A DNA stretch of 64,000 nucleotides from NCBI RefSeq assembly GCF_001761385.1, contig NZ_CP017476.1, positions 1,229,501 to 1,293,500 on the forward strand, given 5' to 3'. This DNA comes from Hydrogenophaga crassostreae. Lineage in GTDB: Bacteria > Pseudomonadota > Gammaproteobacteria > Burkholderiales > Burkholderiaceae_C. The translations under genes and the position numbers were made by a program. Below the pieces are notes generated by a model that saw only the letters and a list, made by a program, of their open reading frames with translations, did not search any database and was not told where the DNA came from. Below are positions 19,672-27,945 of the stretch, piece after piece. The first letter of the stretch is position 1. Every line of letters starts with the position of its first letter.

Positions 19672-21339
19672 ATGACTGCCAGTGCCAACCCCAATAGCGT
19701 CGATTACCGCACCAACCCCAGCCAGTACCAGCACTGGAAGCTCAGTGTCGATGGCGCCGTGGCCACGCTGGCTGTGGACATCAATGAAGACGCCGGCATC
19801 CGACCCGGCTACAAATTGAAGCTCAACAGCTACGACCTCGGTGTGGACATCGAACTGCACGACGCGCTCAACCGGGTGCGGTTTGAACACCCTGCGGTGC
19901 GCACCGTGGTGGTCACCAGCCTGAAGGACCGCGTGTTCTGTTCGGGTGCGAACATTTTCATGCTGGGTCTGTCGACCCATGCATGGAAAGTGAACTTCTG
20001 CAAATTCACCAACGAGACCCGCAACGGCATCGAAGACAGCAGCGCACATTCGGGGCTGAAATTCCTGGCCGCTCTCAACGGGGCTTGCGCGGGTGGTGGG
20101 TATGAGTTGGCCCTGGCCTGCGATGAGATTTTGCTGGTGGATGACCGTTCCTCTGCCGTGAGCCTGCCCGAAGTGCCGTTGCTCGGCGTGTTGCCGGGTA
20201 CCGGTGGTCTGACCCGAGTGACCGACAAACGCCATGTTCGCCATGATCTGGCCGATATCTTTTGCACCACCAGCGAAGGCGTGCGTGGCAAGAAAGCCGT
20301 GGACTGGCGGCTGGTTGATGCGGTTGTCAAGCCGCAGCAGTTCGCTGCCGCTGTTCAAGAGCGCGCCATGCAGCTGGCTGAAAAGAGCACGCGCCCAGCC
20401 GATGGCAAGGGCGTGGCCTTGCCCCGCCTCGAGCGCACCGACAGCGCCGACGGCATTGCCTATCAGCATGTCAACGTGGCCATCGACCGCGCCAACCGCA
20501 ATGTCACGATCACCGTCAAGGCGCCAACAGGCGCACAGCCCACCGACATCGCCGGCATCGAAGCCGCAGGTGCCGCCTGGTACCCGCTGCAAATGGCGCG
20601 TGAACTGGACGACGCGATCCTGTGCCTGCGCACCAACGAGCTGGACATGGGCACCTGGTTGCTCAAGACCGAAGGCGATGCGACCGCTGTTTTGCTCAAC
20701 GATGCCTTGATGCTGGCGAACAAGGGCCACTGGCTGGTCAATGAAACCATCGGTCTGATGCGTCGCACCTTTGCCCGCCTCGATGTGTCTTCGCGCAGCC
20801 TGTTTGCCTTGATTGAAGAAGGCTCCTGTTTTTCGGGTTCACTGGCCGAACTGGCATTTTGCGCAGACCGGGCCTACATGCTCGCGCTCCCCGACGATCC
20901 GGAGAAGGCGCCCAAGATGCAGTTGAGCGAGTTCAACCTGGGCTTGTTACCGATGGTGAACAACCAGTCGCGCCTGCAGCGCCGTTTTTATGAAGAAGCG
21001 GCACCCATGGAAGCGGTTCGCTCAGCCGTGGGCAAAGGGCTCGACGCCGACGCGGCATTCGACCTGGGGCTGGTCACCGCTGCGCCTGATGACATCGACT
21101 GGACCGACGAAATCCGTATCGCACTGGAAGAGCGCGCCGCCATGTCGCCCGATGCGCTCACCGGCCTGGAAGCCAACCTGCGTTTTGCCCAGAAGGAAAA
21201 CATGGCTACGCGCATCTTTGGTCGCCTCACGGCCTGGCAAAACTGGATCTTCCAGCGCCCCAACGCCGTGGGTGAGAAGGGTGCCTTGAAGGTTTACGGC
21301 AAGGGCGAAAAAGCCGCATTCGACATGAACAGAGTATGA
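19672..21339 (+). CDS. boxC: Benzoyl-CoA-dihydrodiol lyase (2,3-epoxybenzoyl-CoA dihydrolase) BoxC
   Basis: BoxC hydrolytically opens the 2,3-epoxide of benzoyl-CoA, giving 3,4-dehydroadipyl-CoA semialdehyde and formate. It is a crotonase-superfamily enzyme, about 555 residues from ATG 19672. That start is preferred to ATG 19660 because a GGAGA site sits five bases before it. The CoA-binding/oxyanion region of the first crotonase half is seen as GANIFMLGLS and GACAGGGYELALACDEI near residues 90-145. A second crotonase-like half follows (EGSCFSGSLAELAFCADRAY). Transcription continues into boxB across a dispersed repeat. Confidence 0.95.
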   Translation: MTASANPNSVDYRTNPSQYQHWKLSVDGAVATLAVDINEDAGIRPGYKLKLNSYDLGVDIELHDALNRVRFEHPAVRTVVVTSLKDRVFCSGANIFMLGLSTHAWKVNFCKFTNETRNGIEDSSAHSGLKFLAALNGACAGGGYELALACDEILLVDDRSSAVSLPEVPLLGVLPGTGGLTRVTDKRHVRHDLADIFCTTSEGVRGKKAVDWRLVDAVVKPQQFAAAVQERAMQLAEKSTRPADGKGVALPRLERTDSADGIAYQHVNVAIDRANRNVTITVKAPTGAQPTDIAGIEAAGAAWYPLQMARELDDAILCLRTNELDMGTWLLKTEGDATAVLLNDALMLANKGHWLVNETIGLMRRTFARLDVSSRSLFALIEEGSCFSGSLAELAFCADRAYMLALPDDPEKAPKMQLSEFNLGLLPMVNNQSRLQRRFYEEAAPMEAVRSAVGKGLDADAAFDLGLVTAAPDDIDWTDEIRIALEERAAMSPDALTGLEANLRFAQKENMATRIFGRLTAWQNWIFQRPNAVGEKGALKVYGKGEKAAFDMNRV

Positions 21340-21340
21340 C

Positions 21341-21425
21341 TCCCCGCTGCGCCGCGCTGCGCGCGTCTTTCCCCTCAGGGGGACGGCGCTGGTGGCCCGG
21401 CAAAGCCGGTTCCACGGCGCCCTTG
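21341..21425 (+). repeat. Dispersed GC-rich post-stop repeat, copy B
   Basis: It begins two bases after the boxC stop and contains CCCCTCAGGGGG (hairpin) and GGCCCGGCAAAGCCGGTTCC (hairpin) followed by ACGGCG. It is located inside the boxCBA transcription unit. Confidence 0.75.
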
Positions 21426-21476
21426 TATTGAATATCTTCGCGCCACCGCTTCCATATCCACCAACAGGAGAACAGC

Positions 21477-22904
21477 ATGTCAGCCATCAACTACAGCGAC
21501 AAGATTCCCAACAACGTCAACCTGAGCGAAGACCGCACCTTGCAGCGCGCTCTTGAACACTGGCAGCCTAACTACCTGCAATGGTGGCAGGACATGGGTC
21601 CAGAAGGCTCGCAAGACTTTGACGTCTACCTGCGCACCGCGGTCAGCGTCGACCCACAAGGCTGGGCGCAGTTTGGCCATGTGAAGATGCCCGACTACCG
21701 CTGGGGCATTTTCCTGAACCCGGGCGAGCAAGACCGCAAGATCCACTTCGGCGACCACAAAGGCGAAAACGCCTGGCAAGACATTCCAGGCGAACACCGC
21801 GCCAACCTGCGCCGCATCATCGTGACCCAGGGCGATACCGAGCCAGCATCGGTGGAGCAACAGCGTCATCTGGGCCTCACCGCGCCCAGCCAGTACGACT
21901 TGCGCAACCTGTTCCAGGTCAACGTGGAAGAAGGCCGCCACCTGTGGGCCATGGTGTATTTGCTGCACAAGCATTTCGGCAAAGACGGCCGGGAAGAAGC
22001 CGAGGCGCTGCTCGAGCGCAACAGCGGTAACGCCGACAACCCGCGCATCCTGCAGGCCTTCAACGAGAAGACGCCCGATTGGCTGAGTTTCTTCATGTTC
22101 ACCTATTTCACCGACCGCGACGGCAAGTTTCAGCTCTGCGCTTTGGCCGAATCCAGCTTCGATCCACTGGCGCGCACGACCAAGTTCATGCTGACCGAAG
22201 AAGCGCACCACATGTTCGTGGGCGAGAGCGGCGTGGGCCGTGTGATCAGCCGAACCTGCGCGGCCATGAATGAGTTGAAGACCGACGACGTGGGCAAGTT
22301 GCGCACCGCCGGTGTGATCGACCTGCCCACCCTTCAGCGCTACATCAACTTCCATTTCAGCGTGACCATCGACCTGTTCGGTGCCGATGAATCAAGCAAT
22401 GCCGCCACCTTCTATTCCACCGGTCTGAAAGGCCGCTACGAAGAAGGCAAGCGCGACGATGACCATTTGCTCAAGGGCGATACCTACAAGGTGCTCAACA
22501 TCGTCGACGGCAAGCTGGTGGAAAAAGAGGTGCCCATGCTCAACGCCCTGAACGAAGTGCTGCGCGACGACTACATCAAAGACAGTGTGGGTGGCGTGGA
22601 CCGCTGGAACCGCTTGATCGAGAAGGCCGGTATCGACTTCCGTTTGAGAGTGCCGCACAAAGCTTTCCACCGCAGCATCGGTGCCCTGTCGGGCGCCAAG
22701 GTGTCGCCCGATGGCCGCGTGGTGAGCGAGCAGGAGTGGAGCCAGCGCAAAGACGAATGGCTGCCCAGCGACGCCGATCGCGCCTACGTGGGTTCGCTCA
22801 TGGGCCGGGTGGTTGAGCCAGGCAAATTCGCCAACTGGATCGCGCCACCGGTCATGGGTATCAACCGCCAGCCGGTGGACTTTGAATACGTCAGGTTCGG
22901 ATAA
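21477..22904 (+). CDS. boxB: Benzoyl-CoA 2,3-epoxidase oxygenase subunit BoxB
   Basis: BoxB is the di-iron epoxidase that adds one oxygen atom to benzoyl-CoA using electrons from BoxA. The 475-residue length is typical. Likely iron-ligand motifs are visible as NVEEGRHLWAM near residue 148 and LTEEAHHMFVGE near 238 (the E-x-x-H pattern). An AGGAG site precedes the ATG. The gene lies between boxC and boxA as in other box clusters. No missing key residue was noted. Confidence 0.95.
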   Translation: MSAINYSDKIPNNVNLSEDRTLQRALEHWQPNYLQWWQDMGPEGSQDFDVYLRTAVSVDPQGWAQFGHVKMPDYRWGIFLNPGEQDRKIHFGDHKGENAWQDIPGEHRANLRRIIVTQGDTEPASVEQQRHLGLTAPSQYDLRNLFQVNVEEGRHLWAMVYLLHKHFGKDGREEAEALLERNSGNADNPRILQAFNEKTPDWLSFFMFTYFTDRDGKFQLCALAESSFDPLARTTKFMLTEEAHHMFVGESGVGRVISRTCAAMNELKTDDVGKLRTAGVIDLPTLQRYINFHFSVTIDLFGADESSNAATFYSTGLKGRYEEGKRDDDHLLKGDTYKVLNIVDGKLVEKEVPMLNALNEVLRDDYIKDSVGGVDRWNRLIEKAGIDFRLRVPHKAFHRSIGALSGAKVSPDGRVVSEQEWSQRKDEWLPSDADRAYVGSLMGRVVEPGKFANWIAPPVMGINRQPVDFEYVRFG

Positions 22905-22910
22905 CTGTTG

Positions 22911-23005
22911 ACCCCCCCCCCGCGCCGCGCCCAAGGGCTCGTCACCCCCCAGGGGGCGATGCCTGCGGGCCGGGAAGCCCGGGCCCACGGCATCCTGGGT
23001 TTGGG
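22911..23005 (+). repeat. Dispersed GC-rich post-stop repeat, copy C
   Basis: This copy starts six bases after the boxB stop with a ten-C run (22912-22921). It then has CCCCCCAGGGGGCGATGC and GGGCCGGGAAGCCCGGGCCC hairpins and ends in the CATCCTGGGTTTGGG tail shared with copy D. The following ~210 bp up to boxA hold no gene I can support. Confidence 0.75.
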
Positions 23006-23219
23006 TACGCACGCCGGAAGAGTGAACGTGGATTCTTCTCTTCTGCGGGGCACGCTCTTGAGCATGGGTTGGGGTGACTGACGCAGTGAGGTCAAGGAGG
23101 CGTCGGGCGAAAGCCGGCGGGGGGCGCGAACGAGGTCAATCACCCCAGCCCATGCGCCGCCACGAAGTCACCAGAAGCCAGACAATAGAGCCTTCGCGAA
23201 GAAGCAACGGAGACACCAG

Positions 23220-24509
23220 ATGAACGCCCCCATGGAAGCCGCTGTGATCAAGCAGCATTTGATCGACCCCGAGATTTGCATTCGTTGCAATACCTGCGAA
23301 TCCATCTGCCCGGTCGGGGCGATCACGCACGATTCGCGCAACTACGTGGTTGACGCCACCAAGTGCAACTGGTGCAACGACTGCATTTCGCCATGCCCCA
23401 CCGGTTCGATAGACAACTACCGCAAGGTTTTGCGCGTCAAGGCCTATTCACTTGAGGAGCAATTGGGCTGGGACGAGTTGCCTGGCGAAATTCCCAGCGC
23501 CGAACTGGCCGCCATGGCCGGAGACGACGCCGAGGTTGAGGCACCTGACGCCGAGGCTGCTGTGCCGGTGCCAGCGACACTGTCGTCAGGCGAAGAAGTG
23601 TTCAACTCGTCGGCCTTTGGCGCCACGCTGCCGCCATGGAGCGCGGCCCACGTGTACACCAACCTTTATGGCCCCAAAGCCGCACTGAAGACCATCACCG
23701 CCACCGTGACGGGCAATGTGCGCGTGACCGAAGTGGGTCACGAATACGACACCCACCACGTGGTGCTGGACTTCGGATCGATGCCGTTTCCGGTGCTGGA
23801 AGGGCAAAGCATTGGCGTGGTGCCGCCCGGCACCGATGAAAAAGGCAAAGCGCACTTCGCTCGTCAGTACAGCATTGCCAGTCCGCGCAACGGCGAGCGG
23901 CCGGGCTACAACAACCTGTCGCTGACCATCAAGCGCGTGCTTGAAGACCACCAGGGGCAGCCGGTTCGAGGCGTGGCAAGCAACTTCATGTGCGATTTGA
24001 AAGTAGGCGACAAGGTCGAGGTCATTGGCCCGTTTGGCGCCAGCTTTCTGATGCCCAACCACCCGCGCTCCAATATCGTGATGATTTGTACCGGCACGGG
24101 CAGCGCGCCCATGCGAGCCATGACGGAATGGCGCCGCCGCCTGCGCGCCTCGGGCAAGTTCGAGTCGGGCAAGCTGATGCTCTTTTTTGGGGCTCGAACG
24201 CAGGAGGAACTGCCTTATTTCGGGCCGTTGCAAAGCCTGCCCAAAGACTTCATCGACACCAACTTCGCTTTCAGCCGAACGCCTGGGGCTCCCAAGCGTT
24301 ACGTGCAGGATGCCATGCGCGAGCGCGCCGCCGATCTGGCTGTCTTGCTGCAGGACCGCAACACCTACTTCTATGTGTGTGGCTTGAAAAGCATGGAGGA
24401 AGGCGTGGTGCTCGCACTGCGCGATGTGGCCGTCAAGGCGGGCCTGAGCTGGAACGCCCTGAGCGCTTCGCTCAAGAGCGAAGGTCGCTTGCATCTGGAG
24501 ACCTACTGA
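23220..24509 (+). CDS. boxA: Benzoyl-CoA 2,3-epoxidase reductase subunit BoxA
   Basis: BoxA passes electrons from NADPH through FAD and two iron-sulfur clusters to BoxB. The 429-residue protein has two N-terminal 4Fe-4S motifs, CIRCNTCESICPVGAI (about 20-35) and CNWCNDCISPCPTGSI (about 50-65). An acidic Ala-rich linker follows, then a ferredoxin-NADP reductase module (RQYSIASPRNGERPGYNN for FAD, CTGTGSAPMRAM for NADPH). It ends in GRLHLETY. A decayed copy of the C-terminal part occurs 6 kb downstream (30360-30677), outside a block of unrelated genes. Confidence 0.95.
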   Translation: MNAPMEAAVIKQHLIDPEICIRCNTCESICPVGAITHDSRNYVVDATKCNWCNDCISPCPTGSIDNYRKVLRVKAYSLEEQLGWDELPGEIPSAELAAMAGDDAEVEAPDAEAAVPVPATLSSGEEVFNSSAFGATLPPWSAAHVYTNLYGPKAALKTITATVTGNVRVTEVGHEYDTHHVVLDFGSMPFPVLEGQSIGVVPPGTDEKGKAHFARQYSIASPRNGERPGYNNLSLTIKRVLEDHQGQPVRGVASNFMCDLKVGDKVEVIGPFGASFLMPNHPRSNIVMICTGTGSAPMRAMTEWRRRLRASGKFESGKLMLFFGARTQEELPYFGPLQSLPKDFIDTNFAFSRTPGAPKRYVQDAMRERAADLAVLLQDRNTYFYVCGLKSMEEGVVLALRDVAVKAGLSWNALSASLKSEGRLHLETY

Positions 24510-24561
24510 TCGCCTGACGGCAGGGGGGAGCGCCGGGCTCCCAACTCAGGGGTTAGCGCCG

Positions 24562-24598
24562 ATTCAATTTTGACCACCAGCCAATCGAATTTTGACCA
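24562..24598. repeat. Tandem direct repeats next to boxA (possible IS end)
   Basis: ATTCAATTTTGACCA (24562-24576) and ATCGAATTTTGACCA (24584-24598) repeat with a 22-bp period and two mismatches. Short tandem repeats of this sort occur at IS21-family ends, but no transposase or second end is present. They mark the left side of the island that follows boxA. Confidence 0.4.
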
Positions 24599-24687
24599 GA
24601 GGTCAGAGCTGCCTTTGTGAAGCTCGGTTGTGGGCAACTATAGGCGGGAAGCCTCGGCCGGACCTCCCTTTCATGGGTTGATCTGCT

Positions 24688-24861
24688 GTGTTCCCAGCGG
24701 GTCTGGTGATGGCGCTTTGGTCGGGGGTTACGCTGTTGCAAGCGCTGATCGCGGACATGGCGATATTGGTGTTTTTCCTCGTGTGCACCGTGGTGTTCAC
24801 TTGGGCGTTTGACCGGGTGCTCGGCTTGCCGCAGGTCGCCGCTGAGCACATCATCCCTTGA
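24688..24861 (+). pseudogene. Remnant of a PACE-family efflux gene (C-terminal part)
   Basis: Reading from about 24688 gives a VMALWSGVTLLQALIADMAI-type segment, then VFFLVCTVVFTWAFDRVLGLP, ending at a stop at 24859-24861. This matches the last third of the intact PACE protein at 14820-15251 (VMALWLGVSLWEAFVADIGI, then VFFLVYTVVFTWVFDRVFGLP). The sequence further upstream is frame-disrupted (a TGA in the same frame at about 24678), so helices 1-2 and part of 3 are missing. It is a relict of a diverged paralogue, not a recent copy. Confidence 0.8.
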
Positions 24862-25069
24862 TGGGCTGAACCGGGTAGGCATGGCCGGTTTTAGCCAACG
24901 GGAGAGCGCCTTTCAAGCTTGAGACTGGCTCTGGTGGGTCGAAATAGGTGTTGTTCACGCACCATTTCCCGCTTAAGTCCTTCGTATTTCTTCCGATACT
25001 CTCATTGATCTTCGAGACATGTGCTTGCAAGTGCTTCTCGCTCAAAGGAGTGCATTCATGCTGCCCCAT
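24851..25069 (-). CDS. Possible small hypothetical protein
   Basis: This is a 72-codon frame starting MGQHECTPLSEKHLQAHVSK and ending YPVQPIKG, with AGGGA close to the ATG. Its composition is less GC-rich than the surroundings and the translation looks protein-like (polar, mixed residues). I recognise no family. It overlaps the stop of the PACE remnant by about ten bases. It may be a fragment of a larger lost gene. Confidence 0.3.
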   Translation of the reverse strand: MGQHECTPLSEKHLQAHVSKINESIGRNTKDLSGKWCVNNTYFDPPEPVSSLKGALPLAKTGHAYPVQPIKG

Positions 25070-25348
25070 CGTCCCTGCGCGCTCAGTCCAAGCCGTACCT
25101 CCGATCCGCATGCAGGTCGCTTGTCTGGCCGTTCAGTTGGCGTCCGGCGCTTGGGGCGCTGTGGCGGCCAGTCGTAGCCAGCCCCGCTGGCGCAAGACGG
25201 CTGCACCGTGCGAACTGCCTCGAATGATCGGTTTTGAGCCAGCACACATTGACGCCCATCGGTTTCGGCCTTGATGACGTATCGATAGCGGAAATTGGTT
25301 GTATCCACGGCGCCTGCCACCTTCTAAACCACTTGCAGACATCCAGCG
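25070..25348. other. Non-coding stretch upstream of the TonB receptor gene
   Basis: No gene can be supported here. A 92-codon leftward frame from a GTG (25042-25320) exists, but it has no recognisable family. I see no clear Fur-box-like palindrome or riboswitch before the receptor gene. Confidence 0.4.
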
Positions 25349-27403
25349 ATGAACACAAAAATCCTTGCCGACACCTCGCGCAGCTTCCGGGGCGGCGACG
25401 CACACCGATTGCAGACACCCCCCCTTCAGTTGAGCCCGCAGCGGCGAGCTTGCGCAGGCATGCTCTCGCTAGTTCTGGCGGGCTCGGCCTGGGGCGCCAC
25501 GCCGACCGCAGGTACCTGGATGTCGCTGGAAGAGCTGATGGTGATCGAGATCAGCTCGGCGGCCAAAAAGCCGCAGCGCCTGGCCGATGCCGCGACCGCC
25601 ATTTATGTGTTGGGCCAGGATGAAATTCGCCGCTCGGGTGCCACCAATGTGCCCGAACTCTTGCGCACCGTGCCGGGCGTGCAGGTGTCGCGCATCGATG
25701 GCAGCCGCTACGCAGTGGGCATTCGGGGCTTCGGAAGCCGCTACAGCGGCAAGCTGCTGGTATTGCAAGACGGCCGCACCCTGTATTCACCCCTTCTCAG
25801 TGGTACCTTGTGGGAAGCTCAAGATGTGATGCTCGAAGACGTGGAGCGCATTGAAATCATCCGGGGACCCGGCGGCACGCTCTGGGGCGCCAACGCCATG
25901 AACGGTGTCATCAATATCATCACCAAACATGCCCAGGACACGCAGGGCACCGTTGCACAAACCAAAGCCGGCAGCCTGGAGAGCGGTGTTTCCGTGCGCC
26001 ATGGCGGTCGCCTGGGTGAGAGCGGCCACTTCCGCCTGTATGCGAAGGCGGACGAACATCAAGACATGGAAACAGAGACCGGCGCCGACGCACACGACGC
26101 CTGGCGCCAGAAGCGGGCCGGCTTCCGTGCCGACTTCACGCCCGATGCGCGCGACACCATCACCCTGCAGGGCGATGTGTACGACACCAAGGCACAGTCC
26201 ACTTCGCTGTTTACCGCCATGGTGCCGCCGACCACGGCCTACCTGCCGGACACTTCGAACCTGTCGGGCGCCAATCTGCTGTTCCGTTGGGTGCGCGATG
26301 TGGACGCCACGCAAAACTGGCAGTTCCAGGCTTACTTCGATCGAACCGACGCAACTGAGAGGGCTTTCGATGCGCGCGTGGACACCACCGATCTGGACTG
26401 GCAACACCGATTCCGTCTGACGCCTTCGCAAGAACTGACCTGGGGCGCGGGTTACCGCCAGGTGTCCGACGAGGTCAATGGCAGTTTCACCATTGGCTTT
26501 CCCAAGAACGCGGCCAAGAGCCAGATTTACAGTGCGTTTTTGCAAGACGAAATCCAGTTGGACGACGCTTGGCGCCTCACACTCGGCAGCAAGCTCGAGC
26601 ACAACGACGTCACCGGACTGGAGCCCCAGCCCAGTGCCCGCTTGCTGTGGAACGCATCACCCACCGACACTTTCTGGACTTCGCTTTCGCGCGCCGTGCA
26701 GACGCCCACGCGGTCCACGCTGGACAGCCAGGTGAATTACGCGGTCGGGCCCTATCCACCGTTTGCGACGGCGGTCTTGGGCATTTATGGCAATCCTGAT
26801 CTCGATTCGCAAGCTATGGTGTCAAGGGAGCTCGGCTATCGCGGCCAATTTGGTCCCCGGTTGACGGTGGACGCTGCGGCGTTTTACAACACCTATGACA
26901 ACCTGATCTCGAATGAGCAGCAAGCACCAGCCTTTGTCCCTTACCCCTTGTCGGTTCAACGGTTCGACAACGGCCTGAAGGGCAAGGTCTATGGATTCGA
27001 GGTATCGGGCAACTGGCAGGCCACGCCCGACTGGCGCCTCAAAGCCAGTTACAGCCGCACCCAGTTGTCCCTCACCAACAAGCCCGGCTTTACGGGTTTG
27101 AGTGCCTTCGGGCGTGTTGGCAGCACGCCCACCAACATGGCGCAATTGCAGTCGTCTCACCGGTTGAGCCATCAAATCGAACTGGATGCCTTTCTGAACT
27201 ACTCTGATGCCCTGCCGTATTTGGAGGTCCCTCGCTATACCCGCCTGGACCTGCGTCTGGGCTGGCGTCCCACTGCAGATTTTGAGTTGAGCGTGACAGG
27301 ACGCAGTCTGCTGCAGAAACGCCATCAGGAATACGCGAGCGACGACGTCACGCCCAGCCTGACGCCCCGAAGCGTGTTGGTTCAGGCGCGCTGGAAATTC
27401 TGA
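25349..27403 (+). CDS. TonB-dependent outer membrane receptor
   Basis: This is a 684-residue TonB-dependent receptor. An N-terminal region of about 50 residues ends in a signal-like stretch (GMLSLVLAGSAWGA) near residues 37-50. The plug domain follows (about 60-175), with IYVLGQDEIRRSGATNVPEL, VRGF-like IRGFGSRYSG, VLQDGRTLYSP and ERIEIIRGPGGTLWGANAMN. The rest is a 22-strand-type barrel ending in an aromatic residue (ARWKF). The substrate is unknown. It lies two bases ahead of a YfiR-like gene, which overlaps a hybrid kinase gene, so its role may be ligand sensing as well as uptake. It belongs to the island after boxA. Confidence 0.9.
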   Translation: MNTKILADTSRSFRGGDAHRLQTPPLQLSPQRRACAGMLSLVLAGSAWGATPTAGTWMSLEELMVIEISSAAKKPQRLADAATAIYVLGQDEIRRSGATNVPELLRTVPGVQVSRIDGSRYAVGIRGFGSRYSGKLLVLQDGRTLYSPLLSGTLWEAQDVMLEDVERIEIIRGPGGTLWGANAMNGVINIITKHAQDTQGTVAQTKAGSLESGVSVRHGGRLGESGHFRLYAKADEHQDMETETGADAHDAWRQKRAGFRADFTPDARDTITLQGDVYDTKAQSTSLFTAMVPPTTAYLPDTSNLSGANLLFRWVRDVDATQNWQFQAYFDRTDATERAFDARVDTTDLDWQHRFRLTPSQELTWGAGYRQVSDEVNGSFTIGFPKNAAKSQIYSAFLQDEIQLDDAWRLTLGSKLEHNDVTGLEPQPSARLLWNASPTDTFWTSLSRAVQTPTRSTLDSQVNYAVGPYPPFATAVLGIYGNPDLDSQAMVSRELGYRGQFGPRLTVDAAAFYNTYDNLISNEQQAPAFVPYPLSVQRFDNGLKGKVYGFEVSGNWQATPDWRLKASYSRTQLSLTNKPGFTGLSAFGRVGSTPTNMAQLQSSHRLSHQIELDAFLNYSDALPYLEVPRYTRLDLRLGWRPTADFELSVTGRSLLQKRHQEYASDDVTPSLTPRSVLVQARWKF

Positions 27404-27405
27404 AA

Positions 27406-27945
27406 ATGCCCCGACTTGGGTCTGCAGGCTGGCTGCTGCCCTGGCGGCTGCTGGCCGCTGCGTGTCTGCTCGCGCTCGCTGGCCCCACAGGCGCGCAGGC
27501 CACCAGCGAGCAAGCGATCAAGGTAGCCTTTGTTTTCAACTTCGTGAAGTTCACGCAGTGGCCTCATGCGCGCGAGACCTTGCTGTTTTGCACACAAGGG
27601 GCACAGCCACTGGACTGGCAGTTTGGGCAGTTCAAAGGGCAAATGGTCAACGGGCGCACTTTGGACGTTCGTCACAACGTGCCCTCAGGCGAGTGGCGCG
27701 GGTGCGACGTGCTCTTTCTCTCGAAATCCGATGCCGGGGTGGTGGATTCGGTGCAGCGAATCTTGGGCAACGCGCCCACGCTCACCATCGCTGATTTGCC
27801 AGACTACGCTCAGAACGGCGGCATGATCGCGCTGCGCGTCGAAGGAACCCGCCTTCGTTTTGACGTGAACCTGGCGGCCGTGCAGCGTGCGGGTCTGGTC
27901 CTCAGCGGCCAGATGGTGAAGCTGGCGGGAAAGGTGTTGCAGTGA
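27406..27945 (+). CDS. YfiR-family periplasmic protein
   Basis: This 179-residue secreted protein has a signal peptide (cleavage near GAQA|TSEQ). The start of the mature part, EQAIKVAFVFNFVKFTQWP, is the hallmark of YfiR (DUF4154). YfiR proteins are periplasmic inhibitors of the CHASE8-containing diguanylate cyclase YfiN. Cysteines occur at LLFCTQG and WRGCDVLF, as in redox-sensitive YfiR. The NLAAVQRAGLVLSGQMVKLA ending is also typical. The gene starts two bases after the TonB receptor stop and overlaps the kinase start by four bases. No GGDEF protein is adjacent, so the likely partner is that kinase. Confidence 0.9.
   Translation: MPRLGSAGWLLPWRLLAAACLLALAGPTGAQATSEQAIKVAFVFNFVKFTQWPHARETLLFCTQGAQPLDWQFGQFKGQMVNGRTLDVRHNVPSGEWRGCDVLFLSKSDAGVVDSVQRILGNAPTLTIADLPDYAQNGGMIALRVEGTRLRFDVNLAAVQRAGLVLSGQMVKLAGKVLQ

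Noticed and set aside
19477..20730. 417-codon leftward frame under boxC
   Set aside because: Antisense shadow of boxC; no ribosome site or family pattern.
22912..22921. Ten-C run after boxB as a phase-variation site
   Set aside because: It lies outside any coding frame, within a dispersed repeat copy; no gene would be switched by length changes.
25042..25320. 92-codon leftward frame from a GTG before the TonB receptor
   Set aside because: Some protein-like stretches, but no family, and it overlaps a competing frame; evidence too weak.
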